Of a stretch of 64,000 nt of DNA, positions 9,860-19,049 are shown one piece after another (the first letter of the stretch is position 1; each line of letters starts with the position of its first letter). Under the pieces are notes generated by a model. The model made no database searches. It was not told the origin of the DNA and saw nothing but the letters and a program-made list of their open reading frames with translations. A program made the position numbers and the translations under genes. Origin of the DNA: Microcoleus sp. bin48.metabat.b7b8b9.023 (lineage in GTDB: Bacteria > Cyanobacteriota > Cyanobacteriia > Cyanobacteriales > Microcoleaceae); assembly GCF_013299185.1 (NCBI RefSeq), contig NZ_JAAFKG010000007.1, forward strand, positions 62,001 through 126,000. The letters run 5' to 3'.

Positions 9860-10013
9860 TGGGTTAAACAGTTGACAGTTGACAGTTGACAGTTGACAGC
9901 GAGATTTTGTAATAGTTGACAGTTAATAGCGTGATGGGGTTCTAGCTTCCCATAATTCAGTCTCGAAAAATTAGTTCTGAAAAAACACCGCAGAAATAGA
10001 GGAGATTAGCAGA
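9860..10013. repeat. Heptamer array in the cmpA-cmpB gap
   Basis: Four to five tandem GTTGACA units at 9869-9898 and one more near 9914, inside the 154-base spacer of an operon. Each unit contains TTGACA, the bacterial -35 consensus. No stem that would terminate transcription is obvious. Confidence 0.8.
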
Positions 10014-10856
10014 ATGGCTGTAAGTACAAGTCGGAAAGGCAGCGATATCCAAGGAGTTTTTGGCGAGTTTTGGAAAAAAAATTCGTCAAATATATTGCCG
10101 CCAATTTTAGGACTGTTGGGGTTTCTGCTAATTTGGCAGTTCCTGTCGGGTACAGGAATCATCAAGTTGCCACCCCCAACTAGCGTTTGGACTGACGAAC
10201 GGACGCGGATTTTGTTGATGTATCCTTTCATGAACTCCAAAACCTACGGAGTCGGCTTATTTTGGCAGACTATGGCTAGTTTGGAACGGGTAGCAAAAGG
10301 CTACACTCTTGCGGCCGCTGTGGGCATTAGCATGGGAGTTGTGGTAGGTACTAATCCCTTCCTGAACAAGGCTTTAGACCCGATTTTCCAGTTTTTGCGG
10401 ATGGTAGCACCTTTGGCTTGGGTACCCATTGCCTTGGCTGCACTGCAACAAAACGAACCTGCTGCTTTGTTCGTGATTTTCATTACCTCTGTTTGGCCGA
10501 TTTTAATCAACACGGCTGAAGGTGTCCGCCAAATTCCTGACGATTACAACAACGTAGCCAAAGTATTGCAACTTTCTCGGAAGGAATACTACATCAATAT
10601 CTTGTTTCCGTCGGCGCTTCCTTATATCTTCACCGGATTGAGAATTGCGATCGGTTTGGCTTGGCTGGCGATTATTGCAGCAGAAATCGTGATGTCGGGG
10701 ATTACAGGTATTGGCTTCTTTATTTGGAATGCTTACCAACAAAACTACATCAGTGAAATTCTATTAGCGGTGTTCTACATTGGGGCTGTTGGTTTGATGC
10801 TCGATCGCCTGATGGCATGGTTGCAGCAAAAAATTGCTCCCTCTCAAGGCAAATAA
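10014..10856 (+). CDS. cmpB: Bicarbonate ABC transporter permease CmpB
   Basis: A 280-residue inner-membrane permease of the NrtB/CmpB/SsuC family with about six transmembrane helices; the first is at about 25-45 (PPILGLLGFLLIWQFLSGTG). The cytoplasmic EAA-type loop that docks to the ATPase is visible as NNVAKVLQLSRKEYYINILFP followed by ALPYIFTGLRIAIGLAW. The ATG at 10014 follows GAGGAGATTAGCAGA, a good ribosome binding site. It forms the translocation path for CmpA-delivered bicarbonate, probably as a homodimer. Nitrate and bicarbonate permeases cannot be told apart by eye; the assignment rests on CmpA. Confidence 0.88.
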   Translation: MAVSTSRKGSDIQGVFGEFWKKNSSNILPPILGLLGFLLIWQFLSGTGIIKLPPPTSVWTDERTRILLMYPFMNSKTYGVGLFWQTMASLERVAKGYTLAAAVGISMGVVVGTNPFLNKALDPIFQFLRMVAPLAWVPIALAALQQNEPAALFVIFITSVWPILINTAEGVRQIPDDYNNVAKVLQLSRKEYYINILFPSALPYIFTGLRIAIGLAWLAIIAAEIVMSGITGIGFFIWNAYQQNYISEILLAVFYIGAVGLMLDRLMAWLQQKIAPSQGK

Positions 10857-11166
10857 CAACAGTTGACAGTTGACAGTTGACAGTTGACTGTTGACATTTG
10901 ACATTTAAGTCGTTTTCAGGCTCTGCCCATTCGTGACAACTTAGTGTCAAACCGATCGTCTCTCTTGTTTGTAGCCAACTGCGAGATCCCCCCTAACCCC
11001 CCTTAAGAAGGGGGGAACAAGAGTGTAGTCAAAGTCCCCCTTCTTAAGAGGGGGCAAGAGTGTAGTCAAAGTCCCCCTTCTTAAGGGGGATTTAGGGGGA
11101 TCTAGACTCGACTAAAAGCGACATTATCTATCGAAATAACAAACCTACAAAAAAGGCAAGAAAACC
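10857..11166. repeat. cmpB-cmpC spacer filled with two repeat families
   Basis: 310 bases. 10860-10904 is a heptamer array (GTTGACA, with TTGACAT variants). 10988-11103 is a C/G-rich repeat: three stretches built on CCCCCTTCTTAAG and its inverse TTAAGAAGGGGG, separated by AAGAGTGTAGTCAAAGT. The halves are complementary, so the RNA can fold into long hairpins inside the operon, which may lower transcription into cmpC. A weak AAGGCAAG precedes the cmpC ATG. Confidence 0.8.
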
Positions 11167-13167
11167 ATGTCAGTTTTGATTGCGGTAGAACAAGTTGGAA
11201 AAACATTTAATTTAACAGACGGCGGCACCTACGTAGCCCTCAAAGGCATCGACTTAGAAATTAAAAAAGGAGAATTTATCTCCTTAGTCGGACACTCAGG
11301 CTGCGGTAAATCTACGCTACTAAATATGGTGGCAGGTTTGGATCTGCCCACAGAAGGATTGGTGACGATCGACGGACAAAGAATCACTCAGCCGGGCCCC
11401 GATCGCATGGTGGTGTTTCAAAACTATTCCCTGCTACCTTGGCGGACTGTCAGAGAAAATATTACCCTCGCCGTAGACTCAGTAATGAGCGGGTTAGCTA
11501 AAGCCGAGCGCCTCGAAATCATCCAAAAACACATCGACATGGTGGGCTTGACGCCCCACGCCGAGAAGCAACCCGCACTCCTCTCCGGCGGACAAAAACA
11601 GCGCGTGGCGATCGCCCGTGCCCTAGCCCTGCGTCCCAAACTGTTACTCTTAGACGAACCATTCGGCGCCCTAGACGCTTTGACTCGCGGCAACTTGCAA
11701 GAAAAGTTGATGGAAATCTGCCAAGAGTACGAAATTAGCGCCCTGATGGTAACGCACGACGTAGACGAAGCAGTGCTGCTGAGCGATCGCATCGTCATGC
11801 TCACCAACGGCCCAGAATCGAAAATTGGCGGCATCCTCGAAGTAGACATCCCCCGCCCCCGGGTACGCATGGAAGTGGTCTCGCACCCCAGCTACTACGC
11901 GCTGCGGAGCGAAATGATTTACTTCCTCAACCAGCAGAAACGGGTGAAAAAACTGCGCGCGCGCAAAGTACCGGCGATCGCCCGCCACGGCCTAGAAAAA
12001 GTCAACCTGGAACTCGGCTTTATCCCCCTCGCAGCCTGCGCTCCCCTAGCCGTCGCCAAAGAAAAAGGCTTATTCGCCAAACACGGCCTCGATGAAGTGC
12101 ATCTCGTGCGCGAAACAAGCTGGCGCGGCATCGTAGACGGCATCGCCGCCGGATACCTAGACGCAGCCCAAATGCCCTCTGGGATGGCAGCGTGGTTGAG
12201 CTTGGGAGGGCACCAAGAGAAGCCCGTACCAACCGTTACAGCCCTCACCATGAGCCGCAACGGCAACGGAATTACCCTGGCCCGTCGTTTCTACGACCAA
12301 GGGATTTACACTCTGGCAGATTTCAAAGAAATGCTGCACAGAACTCCCGCCCAAACCCACCGCATGGGCATCGTTCACCCTTCATCGATGCACAACCTGT
12401 TGCTGCGGTACTGGCTGGCTTCCGGCGGAATTGACCCAGATCGTGATGTTTCACTAAAAAACATCCCTCCAGCCCAGATGATCGTGGACTTGCAAGGCGG
12501 AACGATTGACGGTTTCTGTGTCGGCGAACCTTGGAACTTGCGCGCGGCGATGGAAGGAGTCGGCTTTACCGTGGCTACGGATTTGGAACTGTGGCCTGGA
12601 CACCCAGCAAAAATTCTGGGAGTTCGGGAAGACTGGGCAAATGCTTACCCCAACACTCACATTGCTCTGGTGAAAGCTTTGCTAGAAGCTTGTCACTATT
12701 GCAGCGATCCTGCCCACGCTCAAGAAGTTTCCGAAATTGTGGCGGGACGGGAGTACGTCGCCACTGACAAGAGTTACATCCAAATTGGCGATCCCAAATC
12801 TAGTGCTTGCAATTTGGAGACTCCAATGCGGGAATACGCTCACCACTTGTTTGCCGGCGACGGGGTGAACCGCCCAAGCCGTACCGAACAGTTGTGGCAC
12901 ATGGTACAGATGGCGCGTTGGGGCGATACAGTCTTCCCCCGCAACTGGGTAGAAATTCTGGAACGGGTGGTGCGAGTCGGCCCCTTCAGTACAGCGGCGC
13001 GCGAGCTGGGAATGTCTGATATTACTTACACTCGGGGTTCTCTCCGCTTGTTTGATGGCTCGGTGTTTAATGCTGAAGATCCGATCGGCTATCTCAACAA
13101 TCTAGCGATTAAACGCGATTACACGATGGCTGAAGTGATTCTGGATTCGGGCCGCAGAGCTGCTTAG
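11167..13167 (+). CDS. cmpC: Bicarbonate ABC transporter ATPase with fused binding-protein domain, CmpC
   Basis: A 666-residue two-domain protein, the layout specific to NrtC/CmpC. Residues 1-260 are the ATPase: Walker A GHSGCGKST, signature LLSGGQKQRVAIARAL, Walker B LLLLDEPFGALD, and an H-loop THDVDEA. Residues about 275-660 resemble CmpA without a signal sequence (LELGFIPLAACAPLAVAKEK, then CVGEPWNLR and HPAKILGVREDW), so this half is cytoplasmic. In NrtC the equivalent domain senses ligand and inhibits transport; here it would be a regulatory sensor (inference from the family). It pairs with CmpD as an ATPase heterodimer. A 9-bp perfect hairpin follows the stop. Confidence 0.92.
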   Translation: MSVLIAVEQVGKTFNLTDGGTYVALKGIDLEIKKGEFISLVGHSGCGKSTLLNMVAGLDLPTEGLVTIDGQRITQPGPDRMVVFQNYSLLPWRTVRENITLAVDSVMSGLAKAERLEIIQKHIDMVGLTPHAEKQPALLSGGQKQRVAIARALALRPKLLLLDEPFGALDALTRGNLQEKLMEICQEYEISALMVTHDVDEAVLLSDRIVMLTNGPESKIGGILEVDIPRPRVRMEVVSHPSYYALRSEMIYFLNQQKRVKKLRARKVPAIARHGLEKVNLELGFIPLAACAPLAVAKEKGLFAKHGLDEVHLVRETSWRGIVDGIAAGYLDAAQMPSGMAAWLSLGGHQEKPVPTVTALTMSRNGNGITLARRFYDQGIYTLADFKEMLHRTPAQTHRMGIVHPSSMHNLLLRYWLASGGIDPDRDVSLKNIPPAQMIVDLQGGTIDGFCVGEPWNLRAAMEGVGFTVATDLELWPGHPAKILGVREDWANAYPNTHIALVKALLEACHYCSDPAHAQEVSEIVAGREYVATDKSYIQIGDPKSSACNLETPMREYAHHLFAGDGVNRPSRTEQLWHMVQMARWGDTVFPRNWVEILERVVRVGPFSTAARELGMSDITYTRGSLRLFDGSVFNAEDPIGYLNNLAIKRDYTMAEVILDSGRRAA

Positions 13168-13521
13168 GATCTGTTGAGTCTCCGCCCCAGCCGGTGGACT
13201 ACTGTCCACCGGCAAAATGTCTAATGGTGCTCTGCGAGTTTTGAGTTATCAAAAGGTGAAAAAATTGCTTAGTTCTCGATCGCCCTGTCAAAGACTTATT
13301 AACTCAGAAGTCAGACAAGAGGAATCAGAAATCACAGCGATTGATTGCATTGTTGAGAGCGAAGCGGCACAATTATATAATTGATGCAAAAGTCTTGCAA
13401 TTTAAACTCAATACTCAAAATATACAGGGAACTCGCAAATCTACAGTCTCGACTCGCAGCTCACCATTCAAAACTCCATTATTTGCTATCGCTAATCACC
13501 TACTAACGGCTTCTCAAACCC
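13168..13521. other. cmpC-cmpD spacer
   Basis: 354 bases, unusually long inside an operon. It has a perfect hairpin at 13191-13212 soon after cmpC and then A/T-rich DNA in which I see no ORF of note. cmpD may therefore have its own promoter, but I cannot point to one. Confidence 0.5.
13191..13212 (+). terminator. 9-bp hairpin after cmpC
   Basis: CCGGTGGAC pairs with GTCCACCGG around a TACT loop, 24 bases after the cmpC stop. It is followed by CAAAATG, not a T-run, so it may be an RNA stabiliser or pause site between cmpC and cmpD and not a full terminator. Confidence 0.5.
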
Positions 13522-14367
13522 ATGATTAATACTGCTGTCAACCAGACGAACACCAAAACCCAGAGCCAGCAACCAAACGATCGCCGCCAGCCGTTTTTGG
13601 TGATGGACAATGTTTATAAAGTATATCCAAACGGTTACAGAGCATTAGAAAACGTTAACTTGACCGTAGCTGAGGGAGAGTTTATTACTCTGATCGGACA
13701 CTCCGGCTGCGGTAAGTCAACACTGTTAAATATGGTGTCCGGTTTTAGCCATCCCAGCGATGGCACCGTGTCGATTAACGGGCAGCGGATCGAAAAGCCA
13801 GGCCCCGATCGCATGGTAGTGTTTCAAGGTTACGCTTTATTGCCTTGGCGGACTGTGTTTGAAAATGTTTACATTGCCGTTAATGCTGTATTTCCAGAGA
13901 AGTCGAAAGCCGAAAAAAATGCGATCGTCAAAGATCATTTGGCAATGGTGGGACTGACAGAAGCTGCTGAGAAAAGACCTCCGCAAATTTCCGGTGGTAT
14001 GAAACAGCGGGTTTCCATCGCCCGCGCCTTAGCAATTCGTCCCAAGGTGCTGATTTTGGACGAACCCTTTGGTGCTCTCGACGCAATTACCAAGGAAGAA
14101 TTGCAGGAAGAGTTGCTGAAAATCTGGAACGATCACCGCTGTACAGTGTTGATGATTACTCACGACATTGACGAAGCGCTGTTTTTAGCCGATCGACTGG
14201 TGATGATGACCAACGGCCCGTCAGCAACGATTGGCGAAGTTTTGGAGATTCCTTTCCCACGTCCGCGCGATCGGGTACAAATGATGGAAGATCCCGAATA
14301 TTACAACTTGCGGAACTACGCCCTAGACTTCCTCTTCCGCCGTTTTGCTCACGATCACGACGCTTAA
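13522..14367 (+). CDS. cmpD: Bicarbonate ABC transporter ATPase CmpD
   Basis: A 281-residue ABC ATPase: Walker A GHSGCGKST, Q-loop VVFQGYALLPW, signature QISGGMKQRVSIARAL, Walker B VLILDEPFGALD, H-loop THDIDEA. It lacks the binding-protein domain of CmpC, as expected for the NrtD/CmpD partner. The N-terminal 25 residues are Gln/Asn/Thr-rich and not part of the fold. It hydrolyses ATP on the cytoplasmic face of BCT1. The start ATG at 13522 follows an A/C-rich leader without an obvious ribosome binding site. A hairpin at 14588-14613 probably ends the operon. Confidence 0.9.
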   Translation: MINTAVNQTNTKTQSQQPNDRRQPFLVMDNVYKVYPNGYRALENVNLTVAEGEFITLIGHSGCGKSTLLNMVSGFSHPSDGTVSINGQRIEKPGPDRMVVFQGYALLPWRTVFENVYIAVNAVFPEKSKAEKNAIVKDHLAMVGLTEAAEKRPPQISGGMKQRVSIARALAIRPKVLILDEPFGALDAITKEELQEELLKIWNDHRCTVLMITHDIDEALFLADRLVMMTNGPSATIGEVLEIPFPRPRDRVQMMEDPEYYNLRNYALDFLFRRFAHDHDA

Positions 14368-14729
14368 ACCCTTTGAGATTGGGGATTGCTGGCAAAACAA
14401 AGCCCCAGCATTTCCCCAATTGCAGGGAAACATCGCTGCGTGCGAAATTTTCCCGATCTGCTTGGGTAAACTGAGGCTTAATAGTTGGGGATAAGTTTTT
14501 CCGGAAGATTAGGATCTTTTTCTCAACTTTTACGTCAATCCGCTAAGAGACCCAATTGCCTAGCTGTCGGTAAGCTGGCATGAATTTAGCCCACCTTTGA
14601 CTGAAGGCGGGCTTCTTTCTTATCTTATTAACAGTTTTTCCTAAATTGATCGTTTGTGCATTCCACCATTTTAACTGGCACAGCGTCAATGTTGATTAGT
14701 GTTTTATGGATTAAGACGATCTAAAATCT
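14368..14729. other. Convergent intergenic region
   Basis: 362 bases between cmpD and the oppositely oriented LRR gene. Apart from the hairpin at 14588-14613 I see only low-complexity A/T-rich DNA. Confidence 0.5.
14588..14613 (+). terminator. Terminator of the cmp operon
   Basis: AGCCCACCTT and AAGGCGGGCT pair with one mismatch around TGACTG and are followed by TCTTTCTTATCTT, a T-rich tract on the + strand. The distance from the cmpD stop is 220 bases. Confidence 0.65.
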
Positions 14730-17261
14730 TTAAGTTTGGACGCTAAATTGCTCTGGCTCGATATCCCAATTTACCCAACTAATTGCATCTTTAGCTGATT
14801 CTAGAGCGGGAGGCACTCGCAACGCGTGAATGTGTCCCGTACTCGGACAAGTCATTTTTAAAAGGTAAATCGGCTCGACATCGGCATTATCGATTTTTAA
14901 GAGCGTGTATTCTTGCCAAGAATCTAATTCTACTGCTTGGAGTTGTTGGCAAATGCGATCGTATCCAATTCTCTGGATTAACAATCGACGCAGTTCGGCA
15001 TTTTCTTCGGATAACAGCCATTCTGCTTGCCACAAATCGGGGTGTACTTTTCCGTATTGTTCCGGCAATTTAACGCCGTGGTGAAAGTATAAACTGTAGC
15101 CGTCCGCAAAGGCGATCGCACTTTCTCCTTCAGCGTGCAGCCGATTTTCCCTGTCAAAGCGGATGTGCAAAGGGCGATCGCAAATTAGGCAAATTTTCTC
15201 AAACGGGAAGATCCACCCGCATTCCTCGAACAACTGTTGCTTGCAGCGAAATAGTTCTTGCGATCTGAGATCGAGAGTCATGCCAAATTTCGCGATCAAA
15301 AATTCAGTCAAATGGATTTCTTTCACCATATCCCTAGAGGTTAGTGGCTTTAGATAGTTAGAATCCGAGCGGAACTCATATTCCAGCGATTCTGGGTAAT
15401 CTTCTAATAATTCCTCAAATTCTGACACGAGAATGCGATCGGCATTCGGTTCTAGTCTTATTTCATCGCATAGAACCTTCCACAACACCCGACTCAATCC
15501 TACATCCACCGATTGAAATAACTCCTTTAACAACCCATCTTCCGCACCCCCCAACAGCCACACTACGAATTTTAGGCATTTGAGTATCTTAGACTGCCGA
15601 TCGTCAAAAAGATTTCTTTGTACTTTGTATAAAAAATCACTTAATTTCTGCTCAAACTTCCGATCGAACCGATTGTGACAGCCTAGAGTGCGGAAGGTGG
15701 GTAACAACGACTTTCCCCATCCTAAATTACCAGTCGCGATTTGCGATATACAGTCAATTTTGAGTGGTTCGATAAAATTTAAATAAGCTATCTGCGGACT
15801 GCTGCAAACAATAATTCGAGGTGCTTCGCGACCAATGGTTGTGTAGATTTTTCTCACGAGTTCTGTAGTTTTTTCAGAATCAATTGGCGCCGTGGAGAGG
15901 GTCAGGTACTTTTGTGTAAGTTCGATCGACAGATTTAAGTCAGTAATTGGATTGTTGTAGAGAGACAGTACGTTCAGATTGGTGAGTCCCAACAGCGGAG
16001 TTATATCAATAATTTGATTATTGCTGAGCTCCACGTATGTCAGATTGGTGAGTGCCGATAGCCCAGTGATACCGATAATTTGATTGCTTTCGAGATACAG
16101 TGTGTTCAGGTTGGTGAGTGCCGACAGTGGAGAGATATCGGTAATTTGATTGTGCCTGAAATAAAGTTGTGTCAGGTTGGTGAGTGCCGATAGCCCAGTG
16201 GTATCGGTAATTTGATTGCTGCAGAGATGCAGTGTGTTCAGGTTGGTGAGTGCCGATAGCCCAGTGATATCGGTAATTTGATTGTTGCAGAGATTCAGTT
16301 CGGTCAGGTTGGTGAGTGCCGATAGCCCAGTGGTATCGGTAATTTGATTGTTGCAGAGATTCAGTTCGGTCAGGTTGGTGAGTGCCGATAGCCCAGTGAT
16401 ATCGGTAATTTGATTGCTTTCGAGATTCAGTTCGGTCAGGTTGGTGAGTGCCGATAGCCCAGTGATATCGGTAATTTGATTGCAGTAGAGATGCAGTGTG
16501 TTCAGGTTGGTGAGTGCCGATAGCCCAGCGGTATCGGTAATTTGATTGCAGTAGAGATGCAGTGTGTTCAGGTTGGTGAGTGCCGATAGCCCAGCGGTAT
16601 CGGTAATTTGATTGCAGTAGAGATGCAGTGTATTCAGGTTGGTGAGTGCCGATAGCCCAGTGATATCGGTAATTTGATTGTTGCTGAGAATCAGTGTTGT
16701 CAGATTGGTGAGTGTCGATAGCCCAGTGATATCGGTAATTAGATTGTTTCTGAGATCCAGGTATGTCAGGTTGGTGAGTGCCGACAATGGAGTGATATCT
16801 GTAATTTTATTGTTTTCGATATAAAGTTGTGTCAGGTTGGTGAGTGCCGACAGTGGAGTGATATCGGTAATTTCATTGTCGATGAAATAAAGTTGTGTCA
16901 GCTTGGTGAGTGCCGATAGTGGAGTGATATCGGTAATTTCATTGTGGATGAAATCAAGTTGTGTCAGGTTGGTGAGTGCCGACAGTGGAGTGATATCGGT
17001 AATTTCATTGTGGCAGAAATAAAGTTGTGTCAGGTTGGTGAGTGCTGACAGTGGAGTGATATCGGTAATTTCATTGCGGGTGAGATTTAGTTCAGTGAGT
17101 TTTAAAAGTATTTCCTCGGCTTCATTAGCGTCAGAAGTGCCAGATTGTTCTAATAACACTTCAACTGTATGTCTTGCCGCTTCTGAAAGACTATCTTTGT
17201 GCTTGCACCATTCGGCAAAGCTACTGAAATTAATTGGTTGGTTTGCTTGTAATTCTGACAT
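14730..17261 (-). CDS. Leucine-rich-repeat protein with DUF6745-like C-terminus
   Basis: An 843-residue protein. Residues 10-60 are a helical cap. Residues about 68-465 are some 18 leucine-rich repeats of 22 residues, internalin-like, with unit LTNLTELNLCNNQITDITGLSA. Several are near-identical in DNA (66-bp units), which points to recent expansion; for example three consecutive units share LTNLNTLHLYCNQITD. Residues about 465-640 are unclassified. Residues about 690-840 resemble the DUF6745 domain (CGWIFPFEKICLICDRPLHI, then FADGYSLYFHHGVKLPEQY). No signal peptide or membrane helix is visible, so it is probably a cytosolic protein-binding factor; the ligand is unknown. A decayed copy of its 3' end lies 300 bases upstream at 17563-17838. 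Confidence 0.85.
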   Translation of the reverse strand: MSELQANQPINFSSFAEWCKHKDSLSEAARHTVEVLLEQSGTSDANEAEEILLKLTELNLTRNEITDITPLSALTNLTQLYFCHNEITDITPLSALTNLTQLDFIHNEITDITPLSALTKLTQLYFIDNEITDITPLSALTNLTQLYIENNKITDITPLSALTNLTYLDLRNNLITDITGLSTLTNLTTLILSNNQITDITGLSALTNLNTLHLYCNQITDTAGLSALTNLNTLHLYCNQITDTAGLSALTNLNTLHLYCNQITDITGLSALTNLTELNLESNQITDITGLSALTNLTELNLCNNQITDTTGLSALTNLTELNLCNNQITDITGLSALTNLNTLHLCSNQITDTTGLSALTNLTQLYFRHNQITDISPLSALTNLNTLYLESNQIIGITGLSALTNLTYVELSNNQIIDITPLLGLTNLNVLSLYNNPITDLNLSIELTQKYLTLSTAPIDSEKTTELVRKIYTTIGREAPRIIVCSSPQIAYLNFIEPLKIDCISQIATGNLGWGKSLLPTFRTLGCHNRFDRKFEQKLSDFLYKVQRNLFDDRQSKILKCLKFVVWLLGGAEDGLLKELFQSVDVGLSRVLWKVLCDEIRLEPNADRILVSEFEELLEDYPESLEYEFRSDSNYLKPLTSRDMVKEIHLTEFLIAKFGMTLDLRSQELFRCKQQLFEECGWIFPFEKICLICDRPLHIRFDRENRLHAEGESAIAFADGYSLYFHHGVKLPEQYGKVHPDLWQAEWLLSEENAELRRLLIQRIGYDRICQQLQAVELDSWQEYTLLKIDNADVEPIYLLKMTCPSTGHIHALRVPPALESAKDAISWVNWDIEPEQFSVQT

Positions 17262-17562
17262 GGTAAATTCCGATTCTATTTCTATTTTGGTAAAATTTCA
17301 GTCTGTGTGTCCGTCAGTTCCGCAGTCCGGCAGGGGTTTAAACCCCTGCCTCATAGCTTAAGTCGGTTGAAACCGACTGGAATTACATGATAACAAAGCG
17401 ATATCGCACATAATACTTGCTGTCAATTTAGGCATTTATTCATTGTTTTAATATCCACAGTCAGTTTTAACTGACTTCAGCTTTGAGCCAGGGGTTTAAA
17501 CCCCTGGCGGACTTTCGGGCTAGCGGGCTGGCGGCCTGTGCGGCAATGAAAAATCTTCATGT

Positions 17563-17838
17563 TTGTACGCTAAACTCCTCCGGCTCAATTCCCCAATTTA
17601 CCCAATGAATTACCTCAATAGCCGTTAGCGAAATCCTCGAAGAGGATCACACTTCAGGAGGTACTCGCAAAGCGTGAATGTGTCCCATACTCGGACAGTC
17701 ATTTTTAACAAAAAAACTGGTAACGGCTGCCCAGATTCGTCGAAATCGTCCTCAAAATCCATTTTTAACAGGGTATATTCCTGCCAAGTGTCTAATTCTG
17801 TGGCTGCTAGTTCTTGACAAATGCGATCGCACCCGAGG
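17563..17838 (-). pseudogene. Decayed 3' end of a second LRR/DUF6745 gene
   Basis: On the minus strand this block parallels 14725-14960, the last 75 or so codons of the LRR protein: the terminal peptide IEPEEFSVQT here matches IEPEQFSVQT there, and both share the DNA GCGTGAATGTGTCCC and CATTTTTAA. The frame is broken by indels, and a 29-bp class palindromic repeat sits at about 17622-17650, giving about 21 more bases than the intact gene at that point. No start and no LRR region remain. Confidence 0.75.
17622..17650 (+). repeat. 29-bp palindromic element, degenerate copy inside a pseudogene
   Basis: CGTTAGCGAA followed by ATCCTCGAAGAGGATCAC matches the intact element at 57570-57598 except for two dinucleotide changes (GC to AT, GC to AC). 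The intact paralogue near 14790 lacks it, so this is a filled site beside an empty one. Confidence 0.7.
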
Positions 17839-17973
17839 CATCGAGATGGATTGTTGGTAGTTGATGTGATTGATTGTTGAGTGGGATGATTTATTTAAAG
17901 AAACGAGACAGAGCCTTTGAATATGCGTTCCCAGGCAGAACCCGGGAACGAGGGATATCTAAAAACGCAGGAT

Positions 17974-18924
17974 TTAATTACCCGCCAAAATCTCTGCTAG
18001 AGCTAACTTTAGCGTCGGATACTGATATTGAAAACCGCTAGCCAAAGTTTGTTTCGGCAAAACTTTTTGCCCTTCCAAAACAACTTTAGCGCCGTCTCCC
18101 AACAGCATTTCTAAAGCAAAACTTGGCACCGGCAACCAAGAAGGCCGACTTAAAACTTCCCCTAAAGTTTGGCACAATTCATTCATCCGCACAGGATTAG
18201 GTGCTGTCGCATTCAAAACGCCTTGAACTTGCGAATTTTGCAAACAATACAAAATTAAATCAACTACATCCTCGCGGTGAATCCAAGAAAACCACTGTTT
18301 TCCTGTGCCAATTGGGCCGCCAGCAAATAGTTTAAAAGGTGGCAGCATTTTTGCTAGCGCGCCTCCCATTCCCAAAACTATTCCCAATCGCAAAATTGCT
18401 AGCCTGGTGCCCGCATTTTTGGCAGGTTGGGCCGCAGCTTCCCAGTCTTTGCAAACTTCTGCTAAAAAATCGTTTCCCGCAGGGCTGTTTTCGTCAAACT
18501 CAGCGGTTTCGCTGGTTCCGTAATAGCCGATCGCCGATGCGCTCACAAACACCGATGGTTTAGGATTAGCATTGACGATCGCCTCTACTAATTTTCCTGT
18601 CGTCAATCTGCGACTGTCGAGAATCGCTTGCTGGCGGGCTTCCGTCCACCTTTCCTCCGCAATCGGCACCCCAGCTAAATTAACCACAGCATCGCAGCCC
18701 GCGATCGACTTTTGCCAATCACCAGACTCCGCCGGAGTGTAGGCGACAACTTCCAAATTCCGATAAGCCGAAGCCGGGAAAACTCGCCCAGCTTTCGCCG
18801 CATCCCTACTCAAAACTACCACTTGATGTCCGGCTGCTTGCAGCTTCTCCACCAGCCGGGTACCGACAAATCCCGTTGCTCCCGCGATCGCTACTTTCAT
18901 CTTTCTTTCCGCACTTGATGTCAA
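17974..18924 (-). CDS. TIGR01777 family NAD(P)-binding epimerase
   Basis: A 316-residue short-chain dehydrogenase/epimerase of the YfcH/TIGR01777 group. It shows the Rossmann motif GATGFVGTRLVEKL at about 15-28, VVNLAGVPIAEERW at about 80-95, the Ser-Tyr segment SASAIGYYG at about 129-137, GGPIGTGKQWFSWIHREDVV at about 206-225, and the C-terminal DUF1731-type part RPSWLPVPSFALEMLLGD. The substrate is unknown; the old name cell division inhibitor SulA homologue is not supported by chemistry. Met1 is followed by an atypical eight-residue tail, so an internal ATG at residue 9 (MKVAIAGATG) is the more likely start, which would end the gene at 18900. Confidence 0.88.
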   Translation of the reverse strand: MTSSAERKMKVAIAGATGFVGTRLVEKLQAAGHQVVVLSRDAAKAGRVFPASAYRNLEVVAYTPAESGDWQKSIAGCDAVVNLAGVPIAEERWTEARQQAILDSRRLTTGKLVEAIVNANPKPSVFVSASAIGYYGTSETAEFDENSPAGNDFLAEVCKDWEAAAQPAKNAGTRLAILRLGIVLGMGGALAKMLPPFKLFAGGPIGTGKQWFSWIHREDVVDLILYCLQNSQVQGVLNATAPNPVRMNELCQTLGEVLSRPSWLPVPSFALEMLLGDGAKVVLEGQKVLPKQTLASGFQYQYPTLKLALAEILAGN

Positions 18925-19049
18925 CAGCAGTTTACACGATCGCCCAAACCCGTTTTAAATTCTATAAAAATAAATAGCTTGTTCGATCGCCTCCCCACAA
19001 GCTCAGTGGATTTTCATTAAACTGATAAAGGACGCGAGGATCGAAAACA

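Larger units (their letters stand above)
17262..17973. other. Intergenic region with palindromes and a gene remnant
   Basis: 712 bases. It holds two 22-bp palindromes of the form CAGGGGTTTAAACCCCTG (17329-17350 and 17487-17508), two weaker ones (17361-17378, AGTCGGTTGAAACCGACT; 17459-17476, AGTCAGTTTTAACTGACT) and the remnant described at 17563-17838. A further hairpin, GTTCCCAGGCAGAACCCGGGAAC, split around 17928-17950, precedes the stop side of the epimerase gene. Confidence 0.6.

Noticed and set aside
13341..13529. 62-codon ORF before cmpD
   Set aside because: No ribosome binding site, overlaps the cmpD start, no coding character.
8462..14367. Nitrate transporter nrtABCD
   Set aside because: Same gene layout, but the binding protein shows CmpA-type residues ([18 protein letters not shown]) where NrtA differs; no nirA or narB nearby.
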